Shown here: piece by piece, positions 1 to 7,040 of the stretch | How positions within the stretch are numbered: the first letter of the stretch is position 1 | How the letters are laid out: each line of letters starts with the position of its first letter | DNA from: JACPSX01 sp035288405 [NCBI: bacterium] | GTDB taxonomy: Bacteria > JACPSX01 | Direction of reading: 5' to 3' | Assembly (NCBI GenBank): GCA_035288405.1 | Contig: DATEAK010000145.1 | Span: 1 to 14,098, forward strand | Length of the DNA stretch: 14,098 nt | Position numbers and translations under genes: made by a program | Notes under the pieces: generated by a model | What the model was told of the DNA's origin: nothing | The model's input: only the letters and a program-made list of their open reading frames with translations | Databases searched by the model: none

Positions 1-502
1 GAATGATCCTCTCGACCCCCTTACGGGTGTTTACCTCCTCCTGCAGGGCCACCTCATCCGGGGTCCATTTCTTAAAGATCCCGCCAATGCCCACGTAGAG
101 CCCTTCGGTGTTTTCCCGGAAGACTACGAAGTTGATGTCGCCGACTCCTTTCCCCTTCAGGGGACAGAGAGAGTTGTGCAGGAGACGGACCGGGCGGTGA
201 TTGATGAACAGATCCAGTTGGAAACGCATTTCCAGTAGAATATCCCGAGCGTGTGACATGTCAGGGATGCGGGGATCGCCAAGGGCACCCAGGAATATGG
301 CGTCGTAGTTTTGCCGAAAGTCGGCAAAGGTGCCGGGGGGAAGAGCGACTCCGGTCCGCAAGGTGCGTTCGGCACCCAGGTCGAACAGCACAAGCTGCAG
401 CGGGGTTCCCATCACGTCTCTAAAGGTCTCCAGGACCTTGATGGCTTCCTGTGTCACGTCTACCCCGATGCCGTCGCCGGGGATGACGGCGATTCTCGCC
501 AT
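1..502 (-). CDS. Isocitrate/isopropylmalate dehydrogenase-family protein, 3' part cut by window edge
   Basis: This gene begins at the ATG at 502 on the minus strand and runs off the window after 167 codons. Its product opens with MARIAVIPGDGIG, the nucleotide-side hallmark of the beta-decarboxylating dehydrogenase family (isopropylmalate, isocitrate, homoisocitrate, tartrate/D-malate dehydrogenases). Further in it shows GALGDPRIPD, RPVRLL and FRENTEGLYVG; the ENTEG form resembles isocitrate and tartrate-type members more than classical LeuB. These enzymes oxidise a 2-hydroxyacid with NAD(P)+ and usually decarboxylate it. The C-terminal part that would show cofactor choice is missing, so the substrate is not assigned. 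The start is supported by AGGAG seven bases upstream, overlapping the TAG of the preceding gene ten bases away, which suggests translational coupling. As last visible gene of the operon it may supply the 2-oxoacid for the oxidoreductase upstream (inference). Confidence 0.88.
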   Translation of the reverse strand, partial: MARIAVIPGDGIGVDVTQEAIKVLETFRDVMGTPLQLVLFDLGAERTLRTGVALPPGTFADFRQNYDAIFLGALGDPRIPDMSHARDILLEMRFQLDLFINHRPVRLLHNSLCPLKGKGVGDINFVVFRENTEGLYVGIGGIFKKWTPDEVALQEEVNTRKGVERII

Positions 503-512
503 GGGCGTTCTC

Positions 513-2750
513 CTATTTCGGACGCAGGTCCATGACCCGCTTGGCTTTGCCAATACTGCGCTCGATGGATCCCCTCTCAACCACGGAGATTTTCGGTGAC
601 ACGGAGATGACGCCCTGAAACTTCTTCCGGATTTTTTCAGCCAACTCTATGATGGCGGTGGGGCCACCGCGGTAAATTTCGGGTTTGGCCTCGACCCGGA
701 TCTCCAGTTCATCACGTTGCTTCTCATGACCCAGGACCAACAAGTAAATGGGCTCGATCTCGGTAAAGGCAAACAGGAGAGTTTCTACTTGAGAGGGGTA
801 TAAGTTGACTCCCCTGAAAATAATCATGTCGTCGCTGCGACCCAGGACTTTGCCCATGCGCACCAGGGTGCGCCCGCACTCGCAGGGGCTCCAATCCAGG
901 GTGGTGATGTCCCGGGTGCGGTAGCGGAGGACCGATGTGGCTTCCTTGGTGAGTGTGGTGAGCACCAGTTCTCCCGGTTCGCCGAGGCCGACGGGTTCCA
1001 GGGTATTGGGATCGATCAGCTCGGGGTAGAAGTGATCCTCGTTGATATGAAGACCGTTTTGTGCTTCGCATTCCACGGAGACTCCGGGCCCGATGACCTC
1101 CGTCAGACCGTAAATATCATGGGCTTTCAGACCCAATTTTTCCTCGATCTGACGGCGAGCTTCGGAAGTCCAGGGTTCGGCTCCGAAGAATCCGACCCGG
1201 AGCTTGAGCTTCCGAGGATCGATTCCCATGCTCTCCATGGTTTCCGCTAGGTAGAGGGCGAAGGATGGAGTGCAGCTCAGGACCGTGGAGCCCAGATCCT
1301 GCATGAACAGGATTTGCCTGTCCGTAGCGCTCGCCGACATGGGGATCACCGTGGCCCCAAGACGCTCGGCCCCCATATGGAAGCCGAGACCTCCTGTAAA
1401 CAGACCGTAGCCGTAGCCGTTTTGCACCACGTCTTCTTGGGTGACTCCGCCGGCAGTGAGCGTGCGGGCCATGAGATTGCTCCATAGATCCAGGTCTTTG
1501 CGCGTGTACCCAGTCAGAACGGGTTTTCCGGTAGTTCCCGAGGAGGCATGGAGTCGGACGATTTCTTTGAGTGGAACGGCAAAGAGCCCGAACGGATAGG
1601 TCTTGCGAAAATCGTCCTTCAGTGTGAAGGGCAGGCGCTTTATATCATCCAGGGAGCGGATATCGTTCTCTTTCAGTCCTCTTTCCTTGAGAGCTGCCTG
1701 GTAGAAGGGAACCTTTTCAGAAACACGCCGCACTGTGTCCCGCAGCCTCCGAAGCTGGAGGGTTCTCAGCTCTTCACGGGAGATGCACTCCATCTCTTTT
1801 TCCCAATACATGGCCTTTCTCCTTCGAATGGGAACGAACTTTATCGTGGAAGGCTGAGTTTGTGAGGATGCGCAACTCTGAAGTTTCTGCCATTCCTCTT
1901 GTACATTTCTTTCCAGAGCTTCGATATCCGCCGAGGTGAGATGTTGGAATCTCCCCTGGGGGTCTAAATAATCTTGCAAGGATACGTGATTTTCCTGGAC
2001 CGTGATCCGATAGGTTTGCCCGCAGCGGACCTCGTAAAGCGGAAAGTAACGGCTTGTGACTGCCAGCCTTCCCAAGGTGACCGTCAGTGAGGGGTCGCAC
2101 TTCCACCCCGGTGGACAGGGAGCCAGAAGATGGATAAATCGAAACCCCCGCATCTCCCGGGCTGTTTTGAATTTCGCGACGAGGTCCTCGGGAAAGGCTA
2201 CACAGGTCGTGGCCCCGTAAGGGATCCGATGGGCGGCCATGATACCCATGATATTTTTCTTCGCTTGGCTCTTGGGGGCAGGCAGTGGAGTCGTCGTTGT
2301 CCAAGCCCCCTGCGGTGTGGCCGAGCTCCGCTGGATTCCCGTGTTCATGTATGCTTCATTGTCATAGCAGACAAACAGGAAGTCGTCATTCCGTTCTGCA
2401 GCAGCAGACAGAGCTTGTAAACCAATGTCGAAAGTCCCCCCGTCTCCCGCCCAGGCCATGACTAGAGTTTCGTCGTCCCCCTTGGCGACAAGGCCTGCCT
2501 TCACGCCGGCAGCCGTTGACGCAGCAGCTTCAAAAGCCACGTGGAGCAAAGGGACCCGCAGCGAGGAGAACGGATAAGAGCCATCAAAAACAGCCCAGCA
2601 GGAGGGGGGAATGAGGACAATGGTCCTGTCACCGAGAGCTTTCAGCGCCAGACGCATGGCCAGGTTGGCCCCGCAGCCTGCGCAGGCCAGGTTGCCGGCC
2701 CCCACCAGTTCCACTTCAGGGAGAAACACGGGGGGTTGAGCGCCGTTCAT
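513..2750 (-). CDS. 2-oxoacid oxidoreductase beta subunit (TPP-binding) in frame with phenylacetate-CoA ligase-like protein
   Basis: One uninterrupted 745-codon frame encodes two proteins that are normally separate. Residues 1-313 are a PorB/PadI-type beta subunit: Fe-S cysteines C23, C26, C51 and probably C212, the TPP/Mg motif GDGGTFDIG (102-110), CYDNEAYMN (128-136) and CPPGWK (212-217). Residues 314-745 are a complete PaaK-like adenylate-forming ligase starting MYWEKEMECISREEL, with SSGTTGKP (403-410), YGLTE (547-551), a DDMIIFRGVNLYPSQVE segment and a C-terminal GKAKRV (734-739) holding the expected catalytic lysine. Both halves have normal family length, joined by about 20 residues resembling neither. 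The beta half binds TPP and, with alpha, decarboxylates a 2-oxoacid to acyl-CoA; the ligase makes an (aryl)acyl-CoA from acid, ATP and CoA. The start has GGAGG six bases upstream and overlaps the alpha stop as ATGA. A good ribosome site lies inside, before codon 314, so free ligase may also be made. A lost stop or a one-base sequence error could explain the join. Confidence 0.9.
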   Translation of the reverse strand: MNGAQPPVFLPEVELVGAGNLACAGCGANLAMRLALKALGDRTIVLIPPSCWAVFDGSYPFSSLRVPLLHVAFEAAASTAAGVKAGLVAKGDDETLVMAWAGDGGTFDIGLQALSAAAERNDDFLFVCYDNEAYMNTGIQRSSATPQGAWTTTTPLPAPKSQAKKNIMGIMAAHRIPYGATTCVAFPEDLVAKFKTAREMRGFRFIHLLAPCPPGWKCDPSLTVTLGRLAVTSRYFPLYEVRCGQTYRITVQENHVSLQDYLDPQGRFQHLTSADIEALERNVQEEWQKLQSCASSQTQPSTIKFVPIRRRKAMYWEKEMECISREELRTLQLRRLRDTVRRVSEKVPFYQAALKERGLKENDIRSLDDIKRLPFTLKDDFRKTYPFGLFAVPLKEIVRLHASSGTTGKPVLTGYTRKDLDLWSNLMARTLTAGGVTQEDVVQNGYGYGLFTGGLGFHMGAERLGATVIPMSASATDRQILFMQDLGSTVLSCTPSFALYLAETMESMGIDPRKLKLRVGFFGAEPWTSEARRQIEEKLGLKAHDIYGLTEVIGPGVSVECEAQNGLHINEDHFYPELIDPNTLEPVGLGEPGELVLTTLTKEATSVLRYRTRDITTLDWSPCECGRTLVRMGKVLGRSDDMIIFRGVNLYPSQVETLLFAFTEIEPIYLLVLGHEKQRDELEIRVEAKPEIYRGGPTAIIELAEKIRKKFQGVISVSPKISVVERGSIERSIGKAKRVMDLRPK
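1809..1824 (-). promoter_or_regulatory. Internal ribosome binding site and start codon for the ligase half
   Basis: On the minus strand AAGGAG (1819-1824) stands seven bases before an ATG (1811-1809) that begins the typical PaaK N-terminus MYWEKEM. It sits inside the longer beta-ligase frame. This is what a separate ligase gene would need, so independent initiation is likely whether or not the fused product is also made. In the next frame (one base later) a TAA lies at 1843-1841, 30 bases before this ATG. A normal beta-subunit stop there would be restored by removing one base upstream. Confidence 0.6.
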
Positions 2751-3919
2751 TTTGTTCCTCCAAACCAGAGAGACCGGCAGGAATCCAGCTTTTTCTCCCA
2801 GGCCATGAGGATGGTTTCTTCGATCATCTCCCGGGATACCGGCGCGCCGCCGAGCCCCATGACACCGGAGAAAATGTGCGGCATCCGGTGGTGGCCATAG
2901 AGCGCTGACTTGAGTTCTTGTGCCAGGGTTCCCCCTTGACCATAGGACACAGCCCTGTCCAGAACCAGGAGTGTTTCCACGCCCGAGACTGCTCGACGAA
3001 CTTCTTCCGTGGGAAAAGGTCTCAAGACCCTCACTCGCAGAAGCCCTACAGGGATCCCCCGGTCCCGAAGCCTGTCGACGGCTTCCCGTGCTGTGCCTGT
3101 GACCGAACCTGAGATGACCACCAAAAGGGTTGCAGGCTCGGCGCGATACAGCTCGATCAGCCCGTAGGGACGTCCAAATTGCCGGCCAAATTCGTTGCCC
3201 ACCTCTGCGATCCAGTCCTTGGCCTGCTCCATGGAGTTCTGTAATTGATGGCGAAACTCCATGTAAGGGGCCGGTGCCGTGCCTCCACCGAAGGCGCCAG
3301 GGACGGCTACGTCAAGCTGGAAGCGCGGTTCCCAGCCGGGGAGAAAACGATCGGCTTCCTCGATATCCGGCACCTCCACCGGCTCCGCCGTGTGGGAGAG
3401 GTAGAAACCGTCCATGTTCACCATGCAGGGTAGAAGGATTTTCTCACTGATCCGGTAGGCTTGCAGGATCGAATCCAGAACTTCCTGGGCCGTCTCGCAA
3501 TAGATCTGTATCCATCCCGTGTCTCTTTGGGAAAATGAGTCGCTCTGGTCGCAGAAAATCGTCCAAGGAGGGGCTAGGGCCCGATTCACATTGACCAGGA
3601 CGATCGGTAGGCGACCACCGGCAGCCCAGTGCAGGAGTTCGTGCATGAGGGCCAGCCCCTGAGAAGATGTCGCCGTGAATGTCCGGCATCCGGTCATAGA
3701 GGCTCCAATGCAAGCGGCCATGGCGGAATGTTCGGATTCCACAGGGATAAAGCGGGCCTGGAGTTTTCCCTGAGCGCACAGGTCCGAGAGGCTCTCCACG
3801 ATGGGGCTGGAAGGGGTGATCGGATAAGCCGCAATCACCTGCACCCGGGCGAGGGCGGCAGCGATGACTGCTGCCGTGTTGCCCTCAATGACATGTGCTC
3901 CTGCTTCAAGGCCGGCCAT
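2747..3919 (-). CDS. 2-oxoacid:acceptor oxidoreductase alpha subunit (PorA/PadG-like)
   Basis: The 390-residue product matches the alpha subunit of the four-subunit pyruvate/2-oxoacid:ferredoxin oxidoreductases. It shows VIEGN near the N-terminus, AYPITPSSPI, VESEHSAM, TSSQGLALMHE and the DQSDSFSQRDTGWIQ stretch that precedes the C-terminal half. Length is normal for a separate alpha subunit. With the beta subunit encoded next, it forms the TPP-dependent active site that turns a 2-oxoacid plus CoA into acyl-CoA and CO2 in the cytoplasm. The start follows the stop of the preceding gene directly (TGA then ATG) with GGGAG six bases upstream, and its own stop overlaps the beta start as ATGA, so the genes are co-translated. 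Motifs do not fix the substrate: pyruvate, branched-chain 2-oxoacids, indolepyruvate or phenylglyoxylate are possible by family. The phenylglyoxylate type is favoured by the reductase subunit and ligase in the operon. Confidence 0.92.
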   Translation of the reverse strand: MAGLEAGAHVIEGNTAAVIAAALARVQVIAAYPITPSSPIVESLSDLCAQGKLQARFIPVESEHSAMAACIGASMTGCRTFTATSSQGLALMHELLHWAAGGRLPIVLVNVNRALAPPWTIFCDQSDSFSQRDTGWIQIYCETAQEVLDSILQAYRISEKILLPCMVNMDGFYLSHTAEPVEVPDIEEADRFLPGWEPRFQLDVAVPGAFGGGTAPAPYMEFRHQLQNSMEQAKDWIAEVGNEFGRQFGRPYGLIELYRAEPATLLVVISGSVTGTAREAVDRLRDRGIPVGLLRVRVLRPFPTEEVRRAVSGVETLLVLDRAVSYGQGGTLAQELKSALYGHHRMPHIFSGVMGLGGAPVSREMIEETILMAWEKKLDSCRSLWFGGTK

Positions 3920-5617
3920 TCAAGACTCCCTGCTCACAGAGACGTGTTCTTCAACCAGTGTAATGACCCCGCGGGGGCATTCCACGGCGCAGATGCCGCA
4001 ACCTTTGCAATGCTCATAGTCGATCCGGTACACGTCTTTTTCCTTTTCCACTGCCCGGTCGGGACAAAAAACCCAGCAAATCTCGCAGCGGGTACACAGT
4101 CCGCAGGAAAGACAGCGACGGGATTCCTGAACGGCGGACTCATGAGAAAATCCTTGGTCCACTTCAGCAAACGAACTCTCCCGCTGGCGTAAGCTAAGGC
4201 TAACATTAATGCTCCGGGGGACAGTAGGAAAATAGAAAGAATTAATTTTTCCCGACCAGGGGGTTTCTGTCCGAATTTTCTCGTTCTGGTCTCGTAAGCG
4301 CCGGTGGATTGCCCAGGCGACCTGCTTGCCGCTGGCCAGCGCGGACACCACGGTCTCTGCGCCGGAGGCAAGATCTCCACCGACGAAGAGGTTCGGGATC
4401 ATGCTCTCTTGATCGGCACTGAGCATGAGCTTTCCGACGTTGCCCCGCAGCCGGCGCAGATCCAGATCCTCCAGATTTGGTTCTTCTCCGACCGCCGCAA
4501 TAATGCTGGTGATTCCATCGATGAAGAAATCGCTGCAGGGAATCGAGAATACCTGAGGGCGACTGCCGGCCTCCGCAGTTCCGAAACGCGTGCGCCGGCA
4601 GTGCAGCCGTAATAACGGGCGGCCGTCTTCGGTTGCCTCAGCCTGCTCGATTGCTACGGGCGCAGTCAGGAACGTGAACTCGACCCCTTCGCTCTTTGCT
4701 GCATCTACTTCTTCACGGATGGCCGGCATTTCTTTCCGTGTGCGCCGGTAAACAACTTGGGTCCGTGCTCCGAGACGCAGGGCCGAGCGGGCGGCGTCGA
4801 TGGCCGTGTTTCCGCCGCCGATGACCACCACGTGTTTGCCCGGATGGGGCCGGTGATTGCTGTTAACGGAATCAAGGAATTCGAGTCCGGACAATATGCC
4901 AGGCAGCGACTCACCGGGAATGTGGAGACGCCGGCTCCTGTTTAGGCCTGTGGCCAAAAAGATCGCACCGAAGCCCTGCAGGTCTTGCATCCGCAGGTCC
5001 CGGCCCAATGACTTTTGCAACTGGAGTTCGATTCCTAGGCTGAGAATGTGGGAGATTTCTCCTGCGAGGATGTCCCGGGGCAATCGATACTCCGGGATCC
5101 CGTAATGTAAAAGTCCGCCTGGGGCTTTCCTAGCTTCAAAAATGGTGACGCCATATCCGAGTCGGCATAGATGGAAGGCGCAGGCCAAACCCGCGGGGCC
5201 GCTGCCGATGATGGCGACATGCTCGGGCCAGAGCCGGGTCGGCCGAAGAAGTTGCCAGTTGTTTTTTAGAGCTTGGTCTCCGAGATAGCGCTCGATTCCT
5301 CTGAGAGATACGGGTTCCTCGAGTTCTTTGCGAGTGCAGGCCTCTTCGCAAGGATGATTACAAACCCGGCCGCAGACTGCGGGCAGAGGATTGTTGACCA
5401 TCAAGATTTCCCATGCCTCGCGCAGATGCTCAGAGGCCAGAAGTCCGGCTATTTCTCGCATTTCCCCTCCGGTCGGACAGCCCAACTCACAGGAGGGGGT
5501 AAAGGTCTGGAATATGGGTTTCAGCGTTCGCCAAGTCCCCGTGCGATTCCAATCCATAGTCCCTGTAGAAAGGGCTATCAGCGGAGGGTTTTGAGCACTT
5601 TCTATGCCCGAGGTCAT
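3920..5617 (-). CDS. GltD-like FAD/NAD(P)H oxidoreductase fused to delta-type 2x[4Fe-4S] ferredoxin domain
   Basis: The 565-residue product combines two electron-transfer modules. Residues about 40-125 carry the N-terminal GltD-type cysteines (C43, C47, C82, C86, C90, C94). Then come an FAD-binding Rossmann fold with GSGPAG (138-143), a second nucleotide-binding fold with GGGNTAIDAA (267-276) and the GGD flavin motif (413-415). The C-terminus is PorD-like with two cysteine clusters (C502-C518 and C537, C540, C543, C547). Phenylglyoxylate:NAD(P)+ oxidoreductase has separate subunits for these roles (PadH-like reductase, PadF-like ferredoxin), so this protein probably moves electrons from the TPP site to NAD(P)+. 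The frame stays open upstream to 6079, but the first 154 codons read the gamma gene out of frame and are not protein-like. The ATG at 5617 overlaps the gamma stop as ATGA and has AAGG seven bases upstream, which decides the start. Confidence 0.92.
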   Translation of the reverse strand: MTSGIESAQNPPLIALSTGTMDWNRTGTWRTLKPIFQTFTPSCELGCPTGGEMREIAGLLASEHLREAWEILMVNNPLPAVCGRVCNHPCEEACTRKELEEPVSLRGIERYLGDQALKNNWQLLRPTRLWPEHVAIIGSGPAGLACAFHLCRLGYGVTIFEARKAPGGLLHYGIPEYRLPRDILAGEISHILSLGIELQLQKSLGRDLRMQDLQGFGAIFLATGLNRSRRLHIPGESLPGILSGLEFLDSVNSNHRPHPGKHVVVIGGGNTAIDAARSALRLGARTQVVYRRTRKEMPAIREEVDAAKSEGVEFTFLTAPVAIEQAEATEDGRPLLRLHCRRTRFGTAEAGSRPQVFSIPCSDFFIDGITSIIAAVGEEPNLEDLDLRRLRGNVGKLMLSADQESMIPNLFVGGDLASGAETVVSALASGKQVAWAIHRRLRDQNEKIRTETPWSGKINSFYFPTVPRSINVSLSLRQRESSFAEVDQGFSHESAVQESRRCLSCGLCTRCEICWVFCPDRAVEKEKDVYRIDYEHCKGCGICAVECPRGVITLVEEHVSVSRES

Positions 5618-6192
5618 GATTCCACCTTGTGAGGATGAGGAGCGCAGAGAATTACCTCCGCGTACGCTTGCCGGATTGCCTCTCGATTGCTTTCCGGCTT
5701 CACGGGAATAAAGTCGGTCATGGCAACGCACAGAGAATCCATCGTGACAATACCGGTTGCCCGGGCAAAGGCCCCGAGCATGGCTGTATTGACGATTGGA
5801 AGAGCCCGGCTTCCCAGCTCCAGATTCCAGGCGACCCGGTTCGCATCCACAGTGGCCACCCGGAAGTGAGAGGGAAGACTCAGATCCCGTGGGGCGCAAG
5901 GGCTGTTGATAACGATCCAGCCTTCCTCCCGAAATCCTGTCAGAAGATCCGTGAGGGTAAGCAAAGAGGCGTCCAGGACCAAAAGGTGGTCGGCGTTTGC
6001 CATCTCCCCACGTATCCGGATCGGCATGCGATCGGCGCGTAGGAAGGCAGTGACCGGGGCCCCGCGCCGTTCCGCCCAAAAAGAGGGGAAGGCCTGGGTA
6101 AATCGGCCTTCCTTAAAGAGAGCGGAGGCCAGGATCTTCGAAGCAATAACTGCTCCTTGTCCTCCTCTGCCATGGAACCGGATTTCCCACAT
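5614..6192 (-). CDS. 2-oxoacid:acceptor oxidoreductase gamma subunit (PorG/PadE-like)
   Basis: The 192-residue product begins MWEIRFHGRGGQGAV, the signature of the gamma domain of pyruvate/ketoisovalerate oxidoreductases. It continues with FWAERRGAPV (usually FGAERRGAPV) and NTAMLGAF. This subunit binds and positions CoA-related parts of the complex and is needed alongside alpha, beta and delta. Length is normal. It is the first gene of the minus-strand operon. The ribosome site is weak: AGGA lies about 12 bases before the ATG. This is notable because every downstream gene has a better one, so expression of the complex could be limited here (inference). The stop overlaps the next start as ATGA. 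The order gamma, delta plus reductase, alpha, beta is similar to the pad arrangement. Confidence 0.92.
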   Translation of the reverse strand: MWEIRFHGRGGQGAVIASKILASALFKEGRFTQAFPSFWAERRGAPVTAFLRADRMPIRIRGEMANADHLLVLDASLLTLTDLLTGFREEGWIVINSPCAPRDLSLPSHFRVATVDANRVAWNLELGSRALPIVNTAMLGAFARATGIVTMDSLCVAMTDFIPVKPESNREAIRQAYAEVILCAPHPHKVES

Positions 6193-6240
6193 AGAATCTA
6201 GGTATCCTGATAGGGTTATTAAACGACCGTTCGGGGAACT

Positions 6241-6301
6241 GTTTAGGCCCTAGGTTAGGCAAGCTTGCCCGCCAAACAAGGAGGTAGAGCAGAGCCTAAA
6301 C
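6241..6301. repeat. Inverted repeat with nested palindrome upstream of the gamma-subunit gene
   Basis: GTTTAGGC (6241-6248) and GCCTAAAC (6294-6301) are perfect 8-base inverted copies around a 45-base middle. Inside is a perfect 12-base palindrome, GGCAAGCTTGCC (6258-6269). The element ends where the Fnr-like palindrome begins and lies in the 149 bases between the regulator stop and the operon. There is no T-run after the arms on either strand, so it is not a typical intrinsic terminator. It could be a leader structure, an operator pair or chance. Confidence 0.4.
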
Positions 6302-6314
6302 TGATAATGATCAG
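6301..6314. promoter_or_regulatory. Fnr-like palindromic operator
   Basis: CTGATAATGATCAG is a perfect CTGAT-N4-ATCAG palindrome. It differs from the Fnr consensus TTGAT-N4-ATCAA only at the outermost base of each arm. It lies 27 bases past the stop of a Crp/Fnr-family regulator, and its centre is about 115 bases upstream of the gamma-subunit start codon. The neighbouring regulator keeps the Glu and the Arg of the recognition helix (ETVIR) used to read the TGA core. I could not place a convincing sigma-70 promoter beside it, so activation or repression cannot be told. Confidence 0.45.
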
Positions 6315-6341
6315 CTTTCTATTTTGGCATTGCCCCCAGTC

Positions 6342-7040
6342 TCAGTCAGCGATTTTTTGCAGCCGGACGGGATCTGAGATGACACAGTGTCGACCTCGGA
6401 CCCTCAGAATTCTTTTCTCTGAGAGCTTGCCCAGGAGACGGATTACGGTCTCAGGAGCAACTCCGATAGCCTCTGCCAACTCTCCGCGTGACAAGGGGAG
6501 CCTGAAACGAACTCCGTCCTTGCTTTGTTCTCCGTAATCGGCACCGAGTTTCGTGAGGAAGGTGGCCAGACGACCTTCGGCGTCTTTGAGGGCGAAATCC
6601 CGCATCTTTTCCTGGGAGTTTCGGAGTTCCTGACTCAGTAGCGAGATGATGCGCAAGGCCACATCGGAATATCGGGTTAGAAACTCGAGCAGAGCGGCTT
6701 TGGGTAAAAAGCAGATGGTACAATCTTCGACCGTTTCGGCCGTGATGGCATAAGCCGGGTGGTCATAAGCTGCGATGTCCCCAATGATCTCTCCCGGCTT
6801 GACAATCTTAAGTAGATGGATTCTTCCGAACCGATCGGTTTGGGTGAGTTTTGCCGTTCCCGAACAGAGCACGTGAATTCCCAGGCACGGGTTGCCTTCG
6901 TGAAAAATGATCTGGCGCTTGGCATAAAAACTGGGGTAAATCTGGTGTCGGTAATCATCGAGCTGCTGGGAGTTGTCCTCCGCGAGAATCCCGTTGCGGC
7001 GCAGGGGGCAGAGTTCCCACCGGCATTTCAGCATGGTCAT
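6342..7040 (-). CDS. Crp/Fnr-family transcriptional regulator
   Basis: The product (232 residues from the ATG at 7040) has an N-terminal cyclic-nucleotide-binding-type beta roll, a dimerisation helix and a C-terminal winged helix. The helix-turn-helix is at about residues 184-206 (SRGELAEAIGVAPETVIRLL). The Arg-Ser pair that grips cAMP in CRP is absent. Cysteines C6 and C11 lie near the N-terminus, and C107 (ETVEDCTI) aligns with Fnr C122, but the full four-cysteine set with Fnr spacing is not there. Oxygen sensing by a [4Fe-4S] cluster is therefore possible but unproven. The frame extends upstream to a TTG at 7070; the ATG at 7040 is preferred because AAGGG sits just before it, and ATG 7034 is an alternative. 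It lies in the same orientation as the oxidoreductase operon and divergent from the hyu cluster, so it is the obvious candidate regulator of one or both. Confidence 0.9.
   Translation of the reverse strand: MTMLKCRWELCPLRRNGILAEDNSQQLDDYRHQIYPSFYAKRQIIFHEGNPCLGIHVLCSGTAKLTQTDRFGRIHLLKIVKPGEIIGDIAAYDHPAYAITAETVEDCTICFLPKAALLEFLTRYSDVALRIISLLSQELRNSQEKMRDFALKDAEGRLATFLTKLGADYGEQSKDGVRFRLPLSRGELAEAIGVAPETVIRLLGKLSEKRILRVRGRHCVISDPVRLQKIAD

Noticed and set aside
5618-6079. Upstream extension of the reductase frame giving a 719-residue protein
   Set aside because: It overlaps the well-supported gamma gene in another frame, and its sequence is low-complexity with no family match. The ATG at 5617 has the ATGA overlap and a ribosome site.
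6258-6276. Sigma-54-like promoter on the minus strand (TGGCGGG followed by TTGC)
   Set aside because: The GG and GC pairs are 11 bases apart and sigma-54 promoters are strict at 10. The match largely comes from the palindrome there, and no sigma-54 activator gene is in the window.
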